A stretch of 32,106 bases of DNA from Flavobacteriales bacterium (lineage in GTDB: Bacteria; Bacteroidota; Bacteroidia; Flavobacteriales_D; Crocinitomicaceae), in NCBI GenBank assembly GCA_013373595.1, contig JABXHO010000096.1, forward strand, positions 1 through 32,106. The letters are read 5' to 3'. The translations under genes were made by a program, and so were the position numbers. Below are positions 9,043-16,068 of this stretch, piece by piece. The notes under the pieces were generated by a model, which worked only from the letters and a program-made list of their open reading frames with translations, was not told the origin of the DNA and did no database searches. Every line of letters begins with the position of its first letter. Positions within the stretch are counted from its first letter, which is position 1.

Positions 9043-10641
9043 TCAATAACTGTAATTTACATAACTCCCTCCTTGGAACAGTTGATAGTTGTCCTTGAGG
9101 ACGAGATCCTTGGTTCTGTTGCCGTTCAACGAATAGTACTTTTTGGTTAGAACAATATCTTGTGGGCTAACAAGAGCAAAATAACCATTAAACTGTATGT
9201 CTTGGGTCTTCTGGGTCCGCGGAGATCGATGGGGGTGTGTAATCGTTTTCGAGTCGCTCCATGCTTTGCCAGAATAGATGAAAAAACATGCGTCATCAGC
9301 GGCCTTAAAATCAATTGTATTTCCTGCTTTTACAAAGTGTGAAGTGAGTCCGTCGCCGTACCACATAATCAGAATAGCATCCGATTCGGTTTCGTTTGCA
9401 AGGGTGTAATCGAATTCGATAGCAGAAGGTGGAAATGCCGAAAGAATCTTGGGATTCCCTACCGTACTAATTGGGTTTTTCTCATATCGAGATAGACCAA
9501 TAGAGGCGATCACGTTATGATGTAAATCCAAAAAGGAATTTTCATCGAAATCTACTGTGCCAGGGCGAGTTGGAGGAACACTTCGATAGGTTTGTGTGTT
9601 CGGTTGCACTTGTGGAACAGGTTGCGGCTGCGTTTGTTGGTTCCCGCGCTGTTGTCGAATTTGTTCTCGAATACGTTCGAACATTTCTTGCTGAGATTCA
9701 TTACTTGGAAGGTCGTAAGAAGACGAACTGCCTGAATCGCATCTGCTGGCAACCCTGAAAATCATGAGGATTCCTACGATAACTCCAATAATTACACGCC
9801 ATGCTGTGTTCGGGTTGTATGAAGTCGATTCTTCCTTGGAGCGACGATAGACTTTGCCGTTTTCAGCAATTAACTGACGGAGATGTTCTGAGCAATTAAG
9901 TGTCAATAATTGATTCGTGATATCAACCAAGTTTTTCCCTCTGTCGGGTTTGTGTTGACACATGACCATGAAATTGATAATACCCGCAGCTAACACGTTC
10001 GGAAGATTCGGATAAAACGTTGAAACCGTGTTGACGCATTTGTAAAATACGCCATAACTCAAAAATGCGGTGTCTTTTTCAGGATAACGTTTGCTTTTGG
10101 AAGCGAGCATTTTCAGTCGCTCACTAAGGGTGATGCAAAAGTTATTCAGCTTCCGAAATGCATGAACTCCGTCGATAGGAGTCAGTAATTTAGTGAAGTG
10201 CATCACTTTGTCGAGTTCCCAGAAACTCGATTTAAGAATCACTTTCGACATCATTTTATCAAAGGAAAAAGTCAAATATGGAGAAACAAAACGGGTGAAG
10301 TCATCCCATTCTTCTTGTGTGTCAAAATGGATGAATTGTTGTTTGGTACTCTGTGTTGTGACATTCGCATGCTCTAAAAAGTGAAGCAAGACTGGATGGT
10401 CAAAAATGGCCTGGTGATACGCTAAATTGGATATGTTCTCGAGTTGGTCGAACAATTCTATAACATCGTTCTTTCCAAGTTCCTTGTCCCCCAGCATTGT
10501 TGTTTGGGTGTCAGAAATTTGAATTTCCAACAACAAACGTTTTCGTTCCATCCGAAGCTTCACAGGGTCTATATTCTCCGTTGAAATACCTAGAGATTCA
10601 AAGGTGCGGATGGGAGATTGGTATGCAGGGTAAGTTGTCAA
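9043..10641 (-). CDS. Single-pass membrane protein facing the Hsp70 gene
   Basis: A 532-residue protein of unknown function. Layout: a helical N-terminal domain (1 to about 265); one membrane segment at about 281-298 (WRVIIGVIVGILMIF); a Gln/Pro-rich linker with RQQRGNQQTQPQPVPQVQP; and a beta-rich C-terminal domain (about 370-532). The first 80 residues (TFESLGIS, then KLRMERKRLLLEI, then NDVIELFDQLEN) have the spacing and hydrophobic pattern of a degenerate J-domain but no HPD motif. With no signal peptide, the N-terminal half is probably cytoplasmic. Start is TTG at 10641: there is no ATG before residue 30, and a perfect TATCTTTG box lies 19 nt upstream. It converges with the Hsp70 gene, so it is not in the same operon but may belong to the same system. 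Function uncertain. Confidence 0.82.
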   Translation of the reverse strand: MTTYPAYQSPIRTFESLGISTENIDPVKLRMERKRLLLEIQISDTQTTMLGDKELGKNDVIELFDQLENISNLAYHQAIFDHPVLLHFLEHANVTTQSTKQQFIHFDTQEEWDDFTRFVSPYLTFSFDKMMSKVILKSSFWELDKVMHFTKLLTPIDGVHAFRKLNNFCITLSERLKMLASKSKRYPEKDTAFLSYGVFYKCVNTVSTFYPNLPNVLAAGIINFMVMCQHKPDRGKNLVDITNQLLTLNCSEHLRQLIAENGKVYRRSKEESTSYNPNTAWRVIIGVIVGILMIFRVASRCDSGSSSSYDLPSNESQQEMFERIREQIRQQRGNQQTQPQPVPQVQPNTQTYRSVPPTRPGTVDFDENSFLDLHHNVIASIGLSRYEKNPISTVGNPKILSAFPPSAIEFDYTLANETESDAILIMWYGDGLTSHFVKAGNTIDFKAADDACFFIYSGKAWSDSKTITHPHRSPRTQKTQDIQFNGYFALVSPQDIVLTKKYYSLNGNRTKDLVLKDNYQLFQGGSYVNYSY

Positions 10642-10660
10642 TTGTTGTGTTAAGTTAAGT

Positions 10661-10668
10661 CAAAGATA
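10661..10668 (-). promoter_or_regulatory. -7 promoter box of the TTG-started membrane-protein gene
   Basis: TATCTTTG on the minus strand, an exact TAnnTTTG match. It leaves roughly 13-19 nt before the TTG codon, which supports that start because no ATG exists between box and codon. Confidence 0.55.
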
Positions 10669-10703
10669 AACGACTTTGACAATTTAGCTTAAATTCGTAA
10701 AAG

Positions 10704-11102
10704 ATGGAAGAGCAAAGAACGTATGTTTTGTATGATGGTGATTGTGGATTTTGTAATCGCTCGGTTGCTTTTATTTTGAAGCACGAGCGCGATTCAAGTA
10801 TTTACTTTGCCGCAATTCAATCATCGTTTACGCAAGAGTTGTTTAAGAAGAATGGATGGGAAGCTCCCAATTTGAGCACTTTCTATTTGATTCGAGATGA
10901 TATTAAGTTTGAGCGATCTTCCGCAGCATTCGAGGTACTGAAAAACTTGAAGGCTCCCTATCGCTGGCTACGCATTTTTCGTTTTTTACCGAGAAGTTTT
11001 ACGAATTGGATGTACGACCAAGTAGCAAAACGCCGACAGCGAATTTCAAAAGGATTTTGTGTGATGCCAACACCTGAGCAGCGCGAACGCTTTATTCGAT
11101 AG
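10704..11102 (+). CDS. DCC-family thiol-disulfide oxidoreductase-like protein (DUF393)
   Basis: A 132-residue soluble protein of the DUF393/DCC family. The defining motif is at the N-terminus: YDGDCGFCNRSV, with Asp11, Asp13, Cys14 and Cys17, a thioredoxin-like CxxC. Later family features are a STFYLI strand, SSAAFEVL and the LRIFRFLPRSFTNWMYD segment. Members are presumed to be redox-active thioredoxin-fold proteins, but substrates are unknown. It is divergent from the 532-residue membrane-protein gene (62 bp apart); TAAATTCG at 10690-10697 is a one-mismatch -7 box giving a very short leader. It seems to be a single-gene unit ended near the hairpin at 11136-11168. Confidence 0.93.
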   Translation: MEEQRTYVLYDGDCGFCNRSVAFILKHERDSSIYFAAIQSSFTQELFKKNGWEAPNLSTFYLIRDDIKFERSSAAFEVLKNLKAPYRWLRIFRFLPRSFTNWMYDQVAKRRQRISKGFCVMPTPEQRERFIR

Positions 11103-11135
11103 GCCGCTCTCCTAATGAAATCAATAATTTCTATC

Positions 11136-11168
11136 AAAAAAAACCGCTCCAGTTAATGGAACGGTTTT
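11136..11168 (-). terminator. Bidirectional terminator between convergent genes
   Basis: AACCG and TCC (11142-11150) pair with GGA and CGGTT (11158-11166) with one internal mismatch. Flanking A8 (11136-11143) becomes a T8 tract on the minus strand, so it best serves the outer-membrane protein gene ending at 11191; the TTTT at 11165-11168 also allows use by the plus-strand DCC gene. Confidence 0.82.
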
Positions 11169-11190
11169 CAAAAATGTGCAAATCTATTTC

Positions 11191-11844
11191 TTAGTAAGTT
11201 GGCACCTTCACTGAAAGTCCAAATTGAAGCAATCCTCCACCGAAAGCTCCAAGCTCAACGTGTGCACCAATATTCTGGGTGAAGTAAATACGTGCTCCTA
11301 CAGCTAATCTCAAAGATACTGGTATGAGAGCTCCTATAGTAGCTATGTCGTATTCTGCGTTTGGATCAGTTGACCTGAACTGACGATTAGCATGTTTGTA
11401 ACCTCCAGCGAAAGCAGTATATGCATCAACACGATCGTTTTGAACGAAGTGATAATTTAATCGAAGCATCGCGCGGAATTTCTTTGCTGTGTAATCGTAG
11501 TTGTATTTTACATCTTGATACGTCATTGATGTAGTATCATAAACTGAATAACGTTGGTTGTAGTTAAAACCAGAAACTTCGTAGTTGAAATCGAGTCCAA
11601 TTCCAAAATCATCGGATACCATGTATTCAACGCGCGCTCCATAGCCTAGTTGTCCTCCGTTTACTTTGTAATCGGTAACATCGTCAGTATCTTCTCCATC
11701 ATATTGATTGTATAAAATACTATTTGCCCAGTTTGGAACACCAATATAAGGATCAATCAAAACAGAACCTTCCTGAACTTGTGTTTGTGCCATAGATGCA
11801 GTACTCAACGTAACGGCTCCTATGATTAATAAAATCTTCTTCAT
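11191..11844 (-). CDS. Outer-membrane beta-barrel protein
   Basis: A 217-residue protein with a clear signal peptide (MKKILLIIGAVTLSTASMAQ, likely cut after Ala19). The mature part is built of alternating aromatic/hydrophobic strands such as YGARVEYMV, GIGLDFNYEVSGF, AMLRLNYHF, SLRLAVGARIYFT and AHVELGAFGG, ending in a hydrophobic/aromatic strand (FGLSVKVPTY). This fits the OmpA/OmpW-like 8-stranded barrel family common in Bacteroidota, sited in the outer membrane. Ligand or function is unknown. Upstream, a one-mismatch -7 box (CATCTTTG on the minus strand, around 11898) may drive it. It is followed by a strong terminator and looks monocistronic. Confidence 0.85.
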   Translation of the reverse strand: MKKILLIIGAVTLSTASMAQTQVQEGSVLIDPYIGVPNWANSILYNQYDGEDTDDVTDYKVNGGQLGYGARVEYMVSDDFGIGLDFNYEVSGFNYNQRYSVYDTTSMTYQDVKYNYDYTAKKFRAMLRLNYHFVQNDRVDAYTAFAGGYKHANRQFRSTDPNAEYDIATIGALIPVSLRLAVGARIYFTQNIGAHVELGAFGGGLLQFGLSVKVPTY

Positions 11845-11971
11845 AATTATATTGTTAGTCGTGTAATCGTTTGGCTCTCATTTGCAAAGGGTGTGCCAAA
11901 GATGTAAAAAAATGTTAATTAATCGACAGGATTAGTTCTTCCGACGAAGTCATTAGCAGTATCCACATGTT

Positions 11972-12781
11972 TTACACTGCCACATTATGCTCTCTCAAAG
12001 CATCATTTAATGAAGTTTTTAAGTCAGTCGAAGCTTTTCGTTGACCGATAATCAACGCACATGGAACCTGAAATTCTCCTGCTGGGAATTTTTTCGTGTA
12101 CGATCCTGGAATCACAACGCTGCGTTCTGGAACATATCCACGGATCTCTTTGGGTTCTTCTCCGGTTACATCAATGATCTTTGTTGACTTTGTCAAAACA
12201 ACATTCGCTCCTAAAACGGCCTCTTTACCAACGCGAACTCCTTCAACTACAATACAACGCGATCCAATGAATGCACCGTCTTCAATAATAACAGGAGCGG
12301 CTTGCAGAGGTTCAAGTACGCCACCAATTCCAACGCCGCCACTTAGGTGTACATTTTTTCCAATTTGAGCACATGATCCAACAGTTGCCCATGTATCAAC
12401 CATGGTTCCTGAATCAACATATGCACCGATATTAATATAAGAAGGCATCATGATAACACCAGAAGCAACAAATGCACCGTATCGTGCAACCGCATGAGGT
12501 ACTACGCGAACACCAAGTTCCTTATAATTCGTTTTGAGCGCCATTTTATCGTGAAACTCGAAAGGACCCACTTCAATAGTCTCCATTTTTCGAATTGGAA
12601 AATACATGACAACGGCTTTCTTTACCCACTCGTTCACTTGCCATTCACCATTCTCTAACGGCTCTGCTACGCGTAAGTGACCTTTATCAATAGATTCTAT
12701 TACATGCTCAATAGCTTCAATGGTTTTCGGATCGCTCAATAAGGCGCGGTTTTCCCAGGCTGCTTCTATTAATTCTCTCAT
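11972..12781 (-). CDS. dapD: Tetrahydrodipicolinate N-succinyltransferase
   Basis: Transfers succinyl from succinyl-CoA to 2,3,4,5-tetrahydrodipicolinate in the succinylase branch of lysine and meso-diaminopimelate (peptidoglycan) synthesis; cytoplasmic trimer. 269 residues, the usual size. The N-terminal helical domain (MRELIEAAWENRALL) is followed by a left-handed beta-helix of hexapeptide repeats from about residue 95: PSYINIGAYVDSGTMVDTW, then GSCAQIGKNVHLSGGVGIGG, then EDGAFIGSRCIVVEGV, which carry the family's active-site Asp and Gly residues. The ATG at 12781 is used; an upstream in-frame start at 12802 would add seven residues not found in the family and overlap the promoter box. It is divergent from ruvX. 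Confidence 0.97.
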   Translation of the reverse strand: MRELIEAAWENRALLSDPKTIEAIEHVIESIDKGHLRVAEPLENGEWQVNEWVKKAVVMYFPIRKMETIEVGPFEFHDKMALKTNYKELGVRVVPHAVARYGAFVASGVIMMPSYINIGAYVDSGTMVDTWATVGSCAQIGKNVHLSGGVGIGGVLEPLQAAPVIIEDGAFIGSRCIVVEGVRVGKEAVLGANVVLTKSTKIIDVTGEEPKEIRGYVPERSVVIPGSYTKKFPAGEFQVPCALIIGQRKASTDLKTSLNDALREHNVAV

Positions 12782-12799
12782 ATTTCTAAGTTTCTGGCA

Positions 12800-12807
12800 C
12801 AAAAATA
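12800..12807 (-). promoter_or_regulatory. -7 promoter box of dapD
   Basis: TATTTTTG on the minus strand, an exact TAnnTTTG match ending 18 nt before the dapD ATG at 12781; this also argues against the upstream start at 12802. Confidence 0.6.
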
Positions 12808-12865
12808 AGCATCAGATTGAGTGTTTGGTTGTCTTAATTGCGATTCTTTGCCGATCTTTGCTCCA

Positions 12866-13273
12866 ATGGGAAAAGTAGTTAGTCTTGATTTTGGTTTGAA
12901 ACGCACAGGAGTGGCGATTTCAGACGACAGTAGAATTTTTGCATTTGGTTTGGATACCATCGAGTCAAAAAACTTGATGCCTTTTTTGGTCAATTTAAAA
13001 TCGAAAGAGCAATTTTCTACGATTGTGCTGGGAATGCCAAAACGATTGAATAATCAAGATAGTCACGTTTCTGAAAACGTACGACTTCTCAAGTCAGCGT
13101 TGGAAAAACAATTTCCCGATTGCGAGGTCGTTTTGCTCGATGAACGATTTACCTCGAAGATGGCATCCGCATCCATGCACAGCGCGGGAGCATCGAAAAA
13201 GCAGAAAAAACAAAAGGAGTTGGTCGATAAGGTGAGTGCTACAATTATTTTGCAGTCATATCTGGGACAGTAA
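12866..13273 (+). CDS. ruvX: Putative pre-16S rRNA nuclease / Holliday junction resolvase YqgF
   Basis: RNase H-fold nuclease of the YqgF/RuvX family, 135 residues (normal length), thought to mature the 5' end of 16S rRNA. Seen: LDFGLKRTGVAIS with the first catalytic Asp at the start, VLGMPKRLNNQDS, the LLDERFTSKMA motif with catalytic Asp and Glu, and a final DKVSATIILQSYL carrying the last Asp. The ATG at 12866 gives the standard MGKVVSLDFG start; the upstream in-frame TTG at 12821 only adds non-family sequence. It precedes def by 85 nt, with a separate -7 box in front of def. Confidence 0.94.
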   Translation: MGKVVSLDFGLKRTGVAISDDSRIFAFGLDTIESKNLMPFLVNLKSKEQFSTIVLGMPKRLNNQDSHVSENVRLLKSALEKQFPDCEVVLLDERFTSKMASASMHSAGASKKQKKQKELVDKVSATIILQSYLGQ

Positions 13274-13332
13274 GAGTTGTATAAATCAAGTCTGAAATCA
13301 CAACTTGAGATAGGAATTTGCTAGGAAAGCAC

Positions 13333-13340
13333 TAATTTTG
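13333..13340 (+). promoter_or_regulatory. -7 promoter box of def
   Basis: TAATTTTG, an exact TAnnTTTG match, 18 nt before the def ATG. Confidence 0.55.
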
Positions 13341-13358
13341 TGAAACAATTTAGAGAGC

Positions 13359-13952
13359 ATGATTTTACCAATTGTAGCGTACGGAGATCCGATACTTAAA
13401 AAAGAAGCTGAGGAAATAGATAAAGATTATGAGGGACTTGATGAACTCATAGAGAACATGTTTGAGACCATGTATGAGGCCTCAGGTGTGGGATTGGCAG
13501 CCCCTCAAATTGGTAAATCAATTCGCTTGTTTATTGTCGATGGATCACCATTTGCGGAAGATTCTGAAGAAGATGATCCTCTCGCTGAAGGATTGAAAGA
13601 CTTCAAAAAAGTATTTATCAACCCAATTATCGAGGAAGAGACTGGAGAAGAGTGGGCGTTTAATGAAGGATGCTTGTCTATTCCAGAAATTCGCGAAGAG
13701 GTCTATCGAAAAGAGCGCATTGTTATTTCCTATTACGACCAAAACTGGGAGTTGAAGGAGGAAACGTACGACGGTTACGCTGCGCGTATTATTCAACACG
13801 AATACGATCACGTGGAAGGAGTATTGTTCACAGACAAAATTTCGCCACTCAAAAAACGCTTGCTCTCTAAAAAGTTAGCGAATATCTCCAAAGGAATTGT
13901 GAAGGTACACTACCGAATGAAGTTTCCTTTGAAGAAAAAACAACGAACATAA
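13359..13952 (+). CDS. def: Peptide deformylase
   Basis: Metal-dependent removal of the N-formyl group from nascent proteins at the ribosome. 197 residues. All three family motifs are present: GVGLAAPQIG (43-52), EGCLSIP (103-109, metal ligand Cys105) and QHEYDHVEG (146-154, ligands His147 and His151, catalytic Glu148). An acidic insertion (about 63-83, rich in Glu and Asp) lies between the first two motifs, as is common in Bacteroidota deformylases. The C-terminus is Lys-rich. A lipoprotein gene follows only 10 nt downstream and is probably co-transcribed. Confidence 0.98.
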   Translation: MILPIVAYGDPILKKEAEEIDKDYEGLDELIENMFETMYEASGVGLAAPQIGKSIRLFIVDGSPFAEDSEEDDPLAEGLKDFKKVFINPIIEEETGEEWAFNEGCLSIPEIREEVYRKERIVISYYDQNWELKEETYDGYAARIIQHEYDHVEGVLFTDKISPLKKRLLSKKLANISKGIVKVHYRMKFPLKKKQRT

Positions 13953-13962
13953 TCAGTAAACG

Positions 13963-14541
13963 ATGAAATATTTTTTAGGATTTGCAGTAATCATGGCTTT
14001 TTTCGTCAGTTGTGGCGATGGAGGAGAAGCGGATAAGGATGTGGAGTTTTATGAAACAGACGTTCCAAATGCCGATGTTTTACGGGTTGGAATCAAGGAT
14101 TTGGAGGACTCGTTGATGCTACTTTCTGAGGATCAAACGGCAGATCGAACACTTACGAACTTGGTGCAGCAAGCTTACGTCGAAAAACTCAAGCTAATGT
14201 ACCGAATGTATCCAGAGGACAAAGATGCTGCTCACTCACTAAGAAAAGTGTACATGATGTATTCGGCAATGGGAGCACCTGAATTGTCGGTAAAATACGC
14301 AGATTCACTCGTAGAAAAGTACCCGAAATACGAGGAAGGTTGGCTGGCGCTTCAAAGCAATGCGATGTATTATGATATGGAAGCAAAGCCTAGAGATAAA
14401 GAGAAAGTGCGTTACTATTTGGAGAAGCTGTTGAAGGATTATCCAAATTTAGATCCTCAAATTATCGAACAGGTAAAGTCTAGACTGGAAACAATTGATC
14501 TGACTTTTGAAGAATTGATCCAACAGAATAACCCAAGTTAA
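13963..14541 (+). CDS. Lipoprotein, TPR-like
   Basis: A 192-residue predicted lipoprotein. The start MKYFLGFAVIMAFFVSCG ends in a Bacteroidota-type lipobox with Cys17; the acidic residues after it (DGGEADKD) resemble the lipoprotein export signal that sends such proteins to the cell surface in this phylum. The mature part is helical, with patterns like AAHSLRKVYMMYSAMG and YADSLVEKYPKYEEGWLALQ suggesting about two to three degenerate TPR units. It lies 10 nt after def, an association often seen in Flavobacteriales. Its TAA stop lies inside an 18-bp palindrome. Function unknown. Confidence 0.85.
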   Translation: MKYFLGFAVIMAFFVSCGDGGEADKDVEFYETDVPNADVLRVGIKDLEDSLMLLSEDQTADRTLTNLVQQAYVEKLKLMYRMYPEDKDAAHSLRKVYMMYSAMGAPELSVKYADSLVEKYPKYEEGWLALQSNAMYYDMEAKPRDKEKVRYYLEKLLKDYPNLDPQIIEQVKSRLETIDLTFEELIQQNNPS

Positions 14542-14565
14542 CAGCGCTGTTAACGATGTGTTAAA
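14537..14565. repeat. GTTAAC palindrome and phased GTTAA repeats before DUF1573 gene 1
   Basis: A perfect 18-bp palindrome, GTTAACAGCGCTGTTAAC (14537-14554), overlaps the stop codon of the lipoprotein gene. GTTAA starts at 14537, 14549 and 14560, spacings of 12 and 11, close to one helical turn. It lies about 27 nt upstream of a TATATTTG promoter box. No T tract follows, so a terminator is unlikely; a protein-binding site is inferred. Confidence 0.55.
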
Positions 14566-14591
14566 AATAGGGAGGCTTCGAAAAGATGCAT

Positions 14592-14599
14592 TATATTTG
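14592..14599 (+). promoter_or_regulatory. -7 promoter box of the first DUF1573 gene
   Basis: TATATTTG, an exact TAnnTTTG match, 34 nt before the ATG at 14634. Confidence 0.65.
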
Positions 14600-14633
14600 T
14601 TTAGAAAGAATTTAGAAATTAACAACTATCAAA

Positions 14634-15077
14634 ATGAAAAAAGTACTATTCTCTTTAATGATGATTTTCGTAGCAGGTTCAATGTCTACGGCTATGGCAC
14701 AAGAAGTTGCTAAAGGTCCAAAAATTGAATTCGAAAAAGAAACACACGATTACGGTGAGGTTAAATACGGAGGAAACGGTCAATGTACATTCGAGTTCAC
14801 GAACACAGGTACTGAAAACTTGATCATCTCAAATGCGAAAGGATCATGTGGATGTACTGTACCATCTTGGCCAAAAGAGCCACTTGCTCCAGGAAAAACA
14901 GCTTCAATCACTGTAAAGTATGACACGAAGCGTCCAGGTGCAATCAACAAAAGCGTTACAATTACATCAAACGCTGTAAATACACCAACTAAAGTGATCC
15001 GAATTAAAGGAAACGTGCTTCCAAAACCAACATCTGGAGCACCAATCAACAATTCAGGAGCACCTGCAAATAACTAA
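14634..15077 (+). CDS. DUF1573 protein, paralogue 1
   Basis: A 147-residue exported protein: signal peptide MKKVLFSLMMIFVAGSMSTAMAQ without the last residues, then one DUF1573 domain (about 30-125), an Ig-like fold of the PapD/MSP type found widely in Bacteroidota. Family hallmarks: the HDYGEVKYGGNG start, FEFTNTG, the SNAKGSCGCTVPSWPKEP core with Cys72 and Cys74, then KTASITVKYDTKRPG and a final strand VIRIKGNVL. A short Pro/Gly/Asn tail (TSGAPINNSGAPANN) follows. Periplasmic or surface location is inferred. Function is unknown; such domains often mediate protein contacts. First gene of a tight three-gene unit: the next ATG begins right after its TAA. Confidence 0.92.
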   Translation: MKKVLFSLMMIFVAGSMSTAMAQEVAKGPKIEFEKETHDYGEVKYGGNGQCTFEFTNTGTENLIISNAKGSCGCTVPSWPKEPLAPGKTASITVKYDTKRPGAINKSVTITSNAVNTPTKVIRIKGNVLPKPTSGAPINNSGAPANN

Positions 15078-15455
15078 ATGAGGCTATTTTTCGCGATCAT
15101 AATTATAGCATTGAATTCCGCCCTTGGCTTCGGTCAAGTGGCGGAATTTAGTATTGATAAGTCTGTACATAAGTTCCCCAATACAAAACAAGGTGAGCTT
15201 CTCACACACGACTACTTGATCACAAACACAGGGGATGCTCCTCTAATCATCTCCGATTACAAAGTAGGATGTACTTGCACAAAAGCAGTGCTTCCAACAG
15301 AACCAATCCAACCGGGCGACACCTTTGCTCTCACCGTATCATTCGATACAAAGGATAAATACTACTTTCAAGACCGAACCATTCTTCTCGTTACAAACAC
15401 AAAGAAGAAAATGCACAAGATTCGATTCAAAGTGAAAGTAGTGCCCAATGAGTAA
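15078..15455 (+). CDS. DUF1573 protein, paralogue 2 (short)
   Basis: A 125-residue exported DUF1573 protein, more divergent than its three neighbours. Signal peptide about 1-20 (MRLFFAIIIIALNSALGFGQ). The domain keeps VHKFPNTKQGE, YLITNTGDAPLIIS, the VGCTCTKAVLPTEPIQPG core with a CxC pair, and LTVSFDTKDK, but lacks the WPKEP version of the core and the Gly/Pro tail. ATG lies immediately after the stop of paralogue 1. Its end overlaps the next gene by 8 nt (ATGAGTAA), so all three are surely one transcript with coupled translation. Confidence 0.9.
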   Translation: MRLFFAIIIIALNSALGFGQVAEFSIDKSVHKFPNTKQGELLTHDYLITNTGDAPLIISDYKVGCTCTKAVLPTEPIQPGDTFALTVSFDTKDKYYFQDRTILLVTNTKKKMHKIRFKVKVVPNE

Positions 15456-15966
15456 ACCAATACTCTTCATTCTATCTGATATTTACGGGACAATCGAACA
15501 AAATTGGATACTTGAATATGAATCACGTTTATTGCGTTCTTTTCAGGTGGAAGTATTCGATTGTAAAGAGTTAGCCAACATCAAAGCAAACGATGTGTCA
15601 GATGTACATGCCGAATTTCTGAATGGCGGAATCGAACGCGCTGTGATGGAATTAGAAAGCCTAGAACACCGACCTACAGTAATTCTTGGATTCAGTATTG
15701 GCGGCACAATTGCGTGGAAGTTTGCATCGAAAACGAAGACTCCCTCCATATATCTTGTTTCTGCTACACGCATCCGAAAAGAATCATGGAAGCCATTATC
15801 AGATATTTCACTGTACTTCGGTGAAAATGATGCGTATCGGCCAAGTGAAAAGTGGATGAATAAGCTCAACCTTAAGGCGACAATTCTAGAGGAAGAGTCT
15901 CATGAATGTTACCGACACGAAAAGGTCGTAGAGCTAGTATGTGCAGATATCTTAGAGCCTAAGTAA
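15448..15966 (+). CDS. Small alpha/beta hydrolase-like protein
   Basis: A 172-residue protein with alpha/beta-hydrolase features but smaller than most. The nucleophile elbow GFSIGG (81-86) places Ser83 as the likely nucleophile. The acid and base may be Asp128 (in LYFGENDAYRP) and His152 or His157 (in ESHECYRHE), spaced as in dienelactone-hydrolase or BAAT-type small hydrolases. There is no signal peptide, so it should be cytoplasmic although both adjacent DUF1573 products are exported. It overlaps the upstream DUF1573 gene by 8 nt. Substrate unknown. Confidence 0.75.
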   Translation: MSKPILFILSDIYGTIEQNWILEYESRLLRSFQVEVFDCKELANIKANDVSDVHAEFLNGGIERAVMELESLEHRPTVILGFSIGGTIAWKFASKTKTPSIYLVSATRIRKESWKPLSDISLYFGENDAYRPSEKWMNKLNLKATILEEESHECYRHEKVVELVCADILEPK

Positions 15967-16022
15967 GCTTCTTAAACAATTTGTGCGAAAGAAGTGGCGC
16001 TTTTTTAGTGAATATCAAAATT

Positions 16023-16038
16023 TGGAACCATCTTTGCA
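16023..16038 (+). promoter_or_regulatory. Possible sigma-54-type promoter before DUF1573 gene 3
   Basis: TGG-AAC-C then N4 then TTGCA matches the sigma-54 pattern TGGCACG-N4-TTGCA at most positions with the correct GG-to-GC spacing; +1 would fall near 16049, 20 nt before the ATG. The same stretch contains CATCTTTG (16029-16036), a one-mismatch housekeeping -7 box, so the assignment is ambiguous. Confidence 0.3.
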
Positions 16039-16068
16039 ATTGATACTACAAATCAGAATATAGACGTT

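Noticed and set aside
6160-10641. Hsp70 locus as a phage-defence island
   Set aside because: No nuclease, helicase, sensor or mobile-element gene is linked, and base composition looks like the surroundings; the chaperone reading is simpler.
13286-13308. Hairpin TCAAGT/ACTTGA after ruvX as a terminator
   Set aside because: Stem of 6 bp with a 11-nt loop and no T tract.
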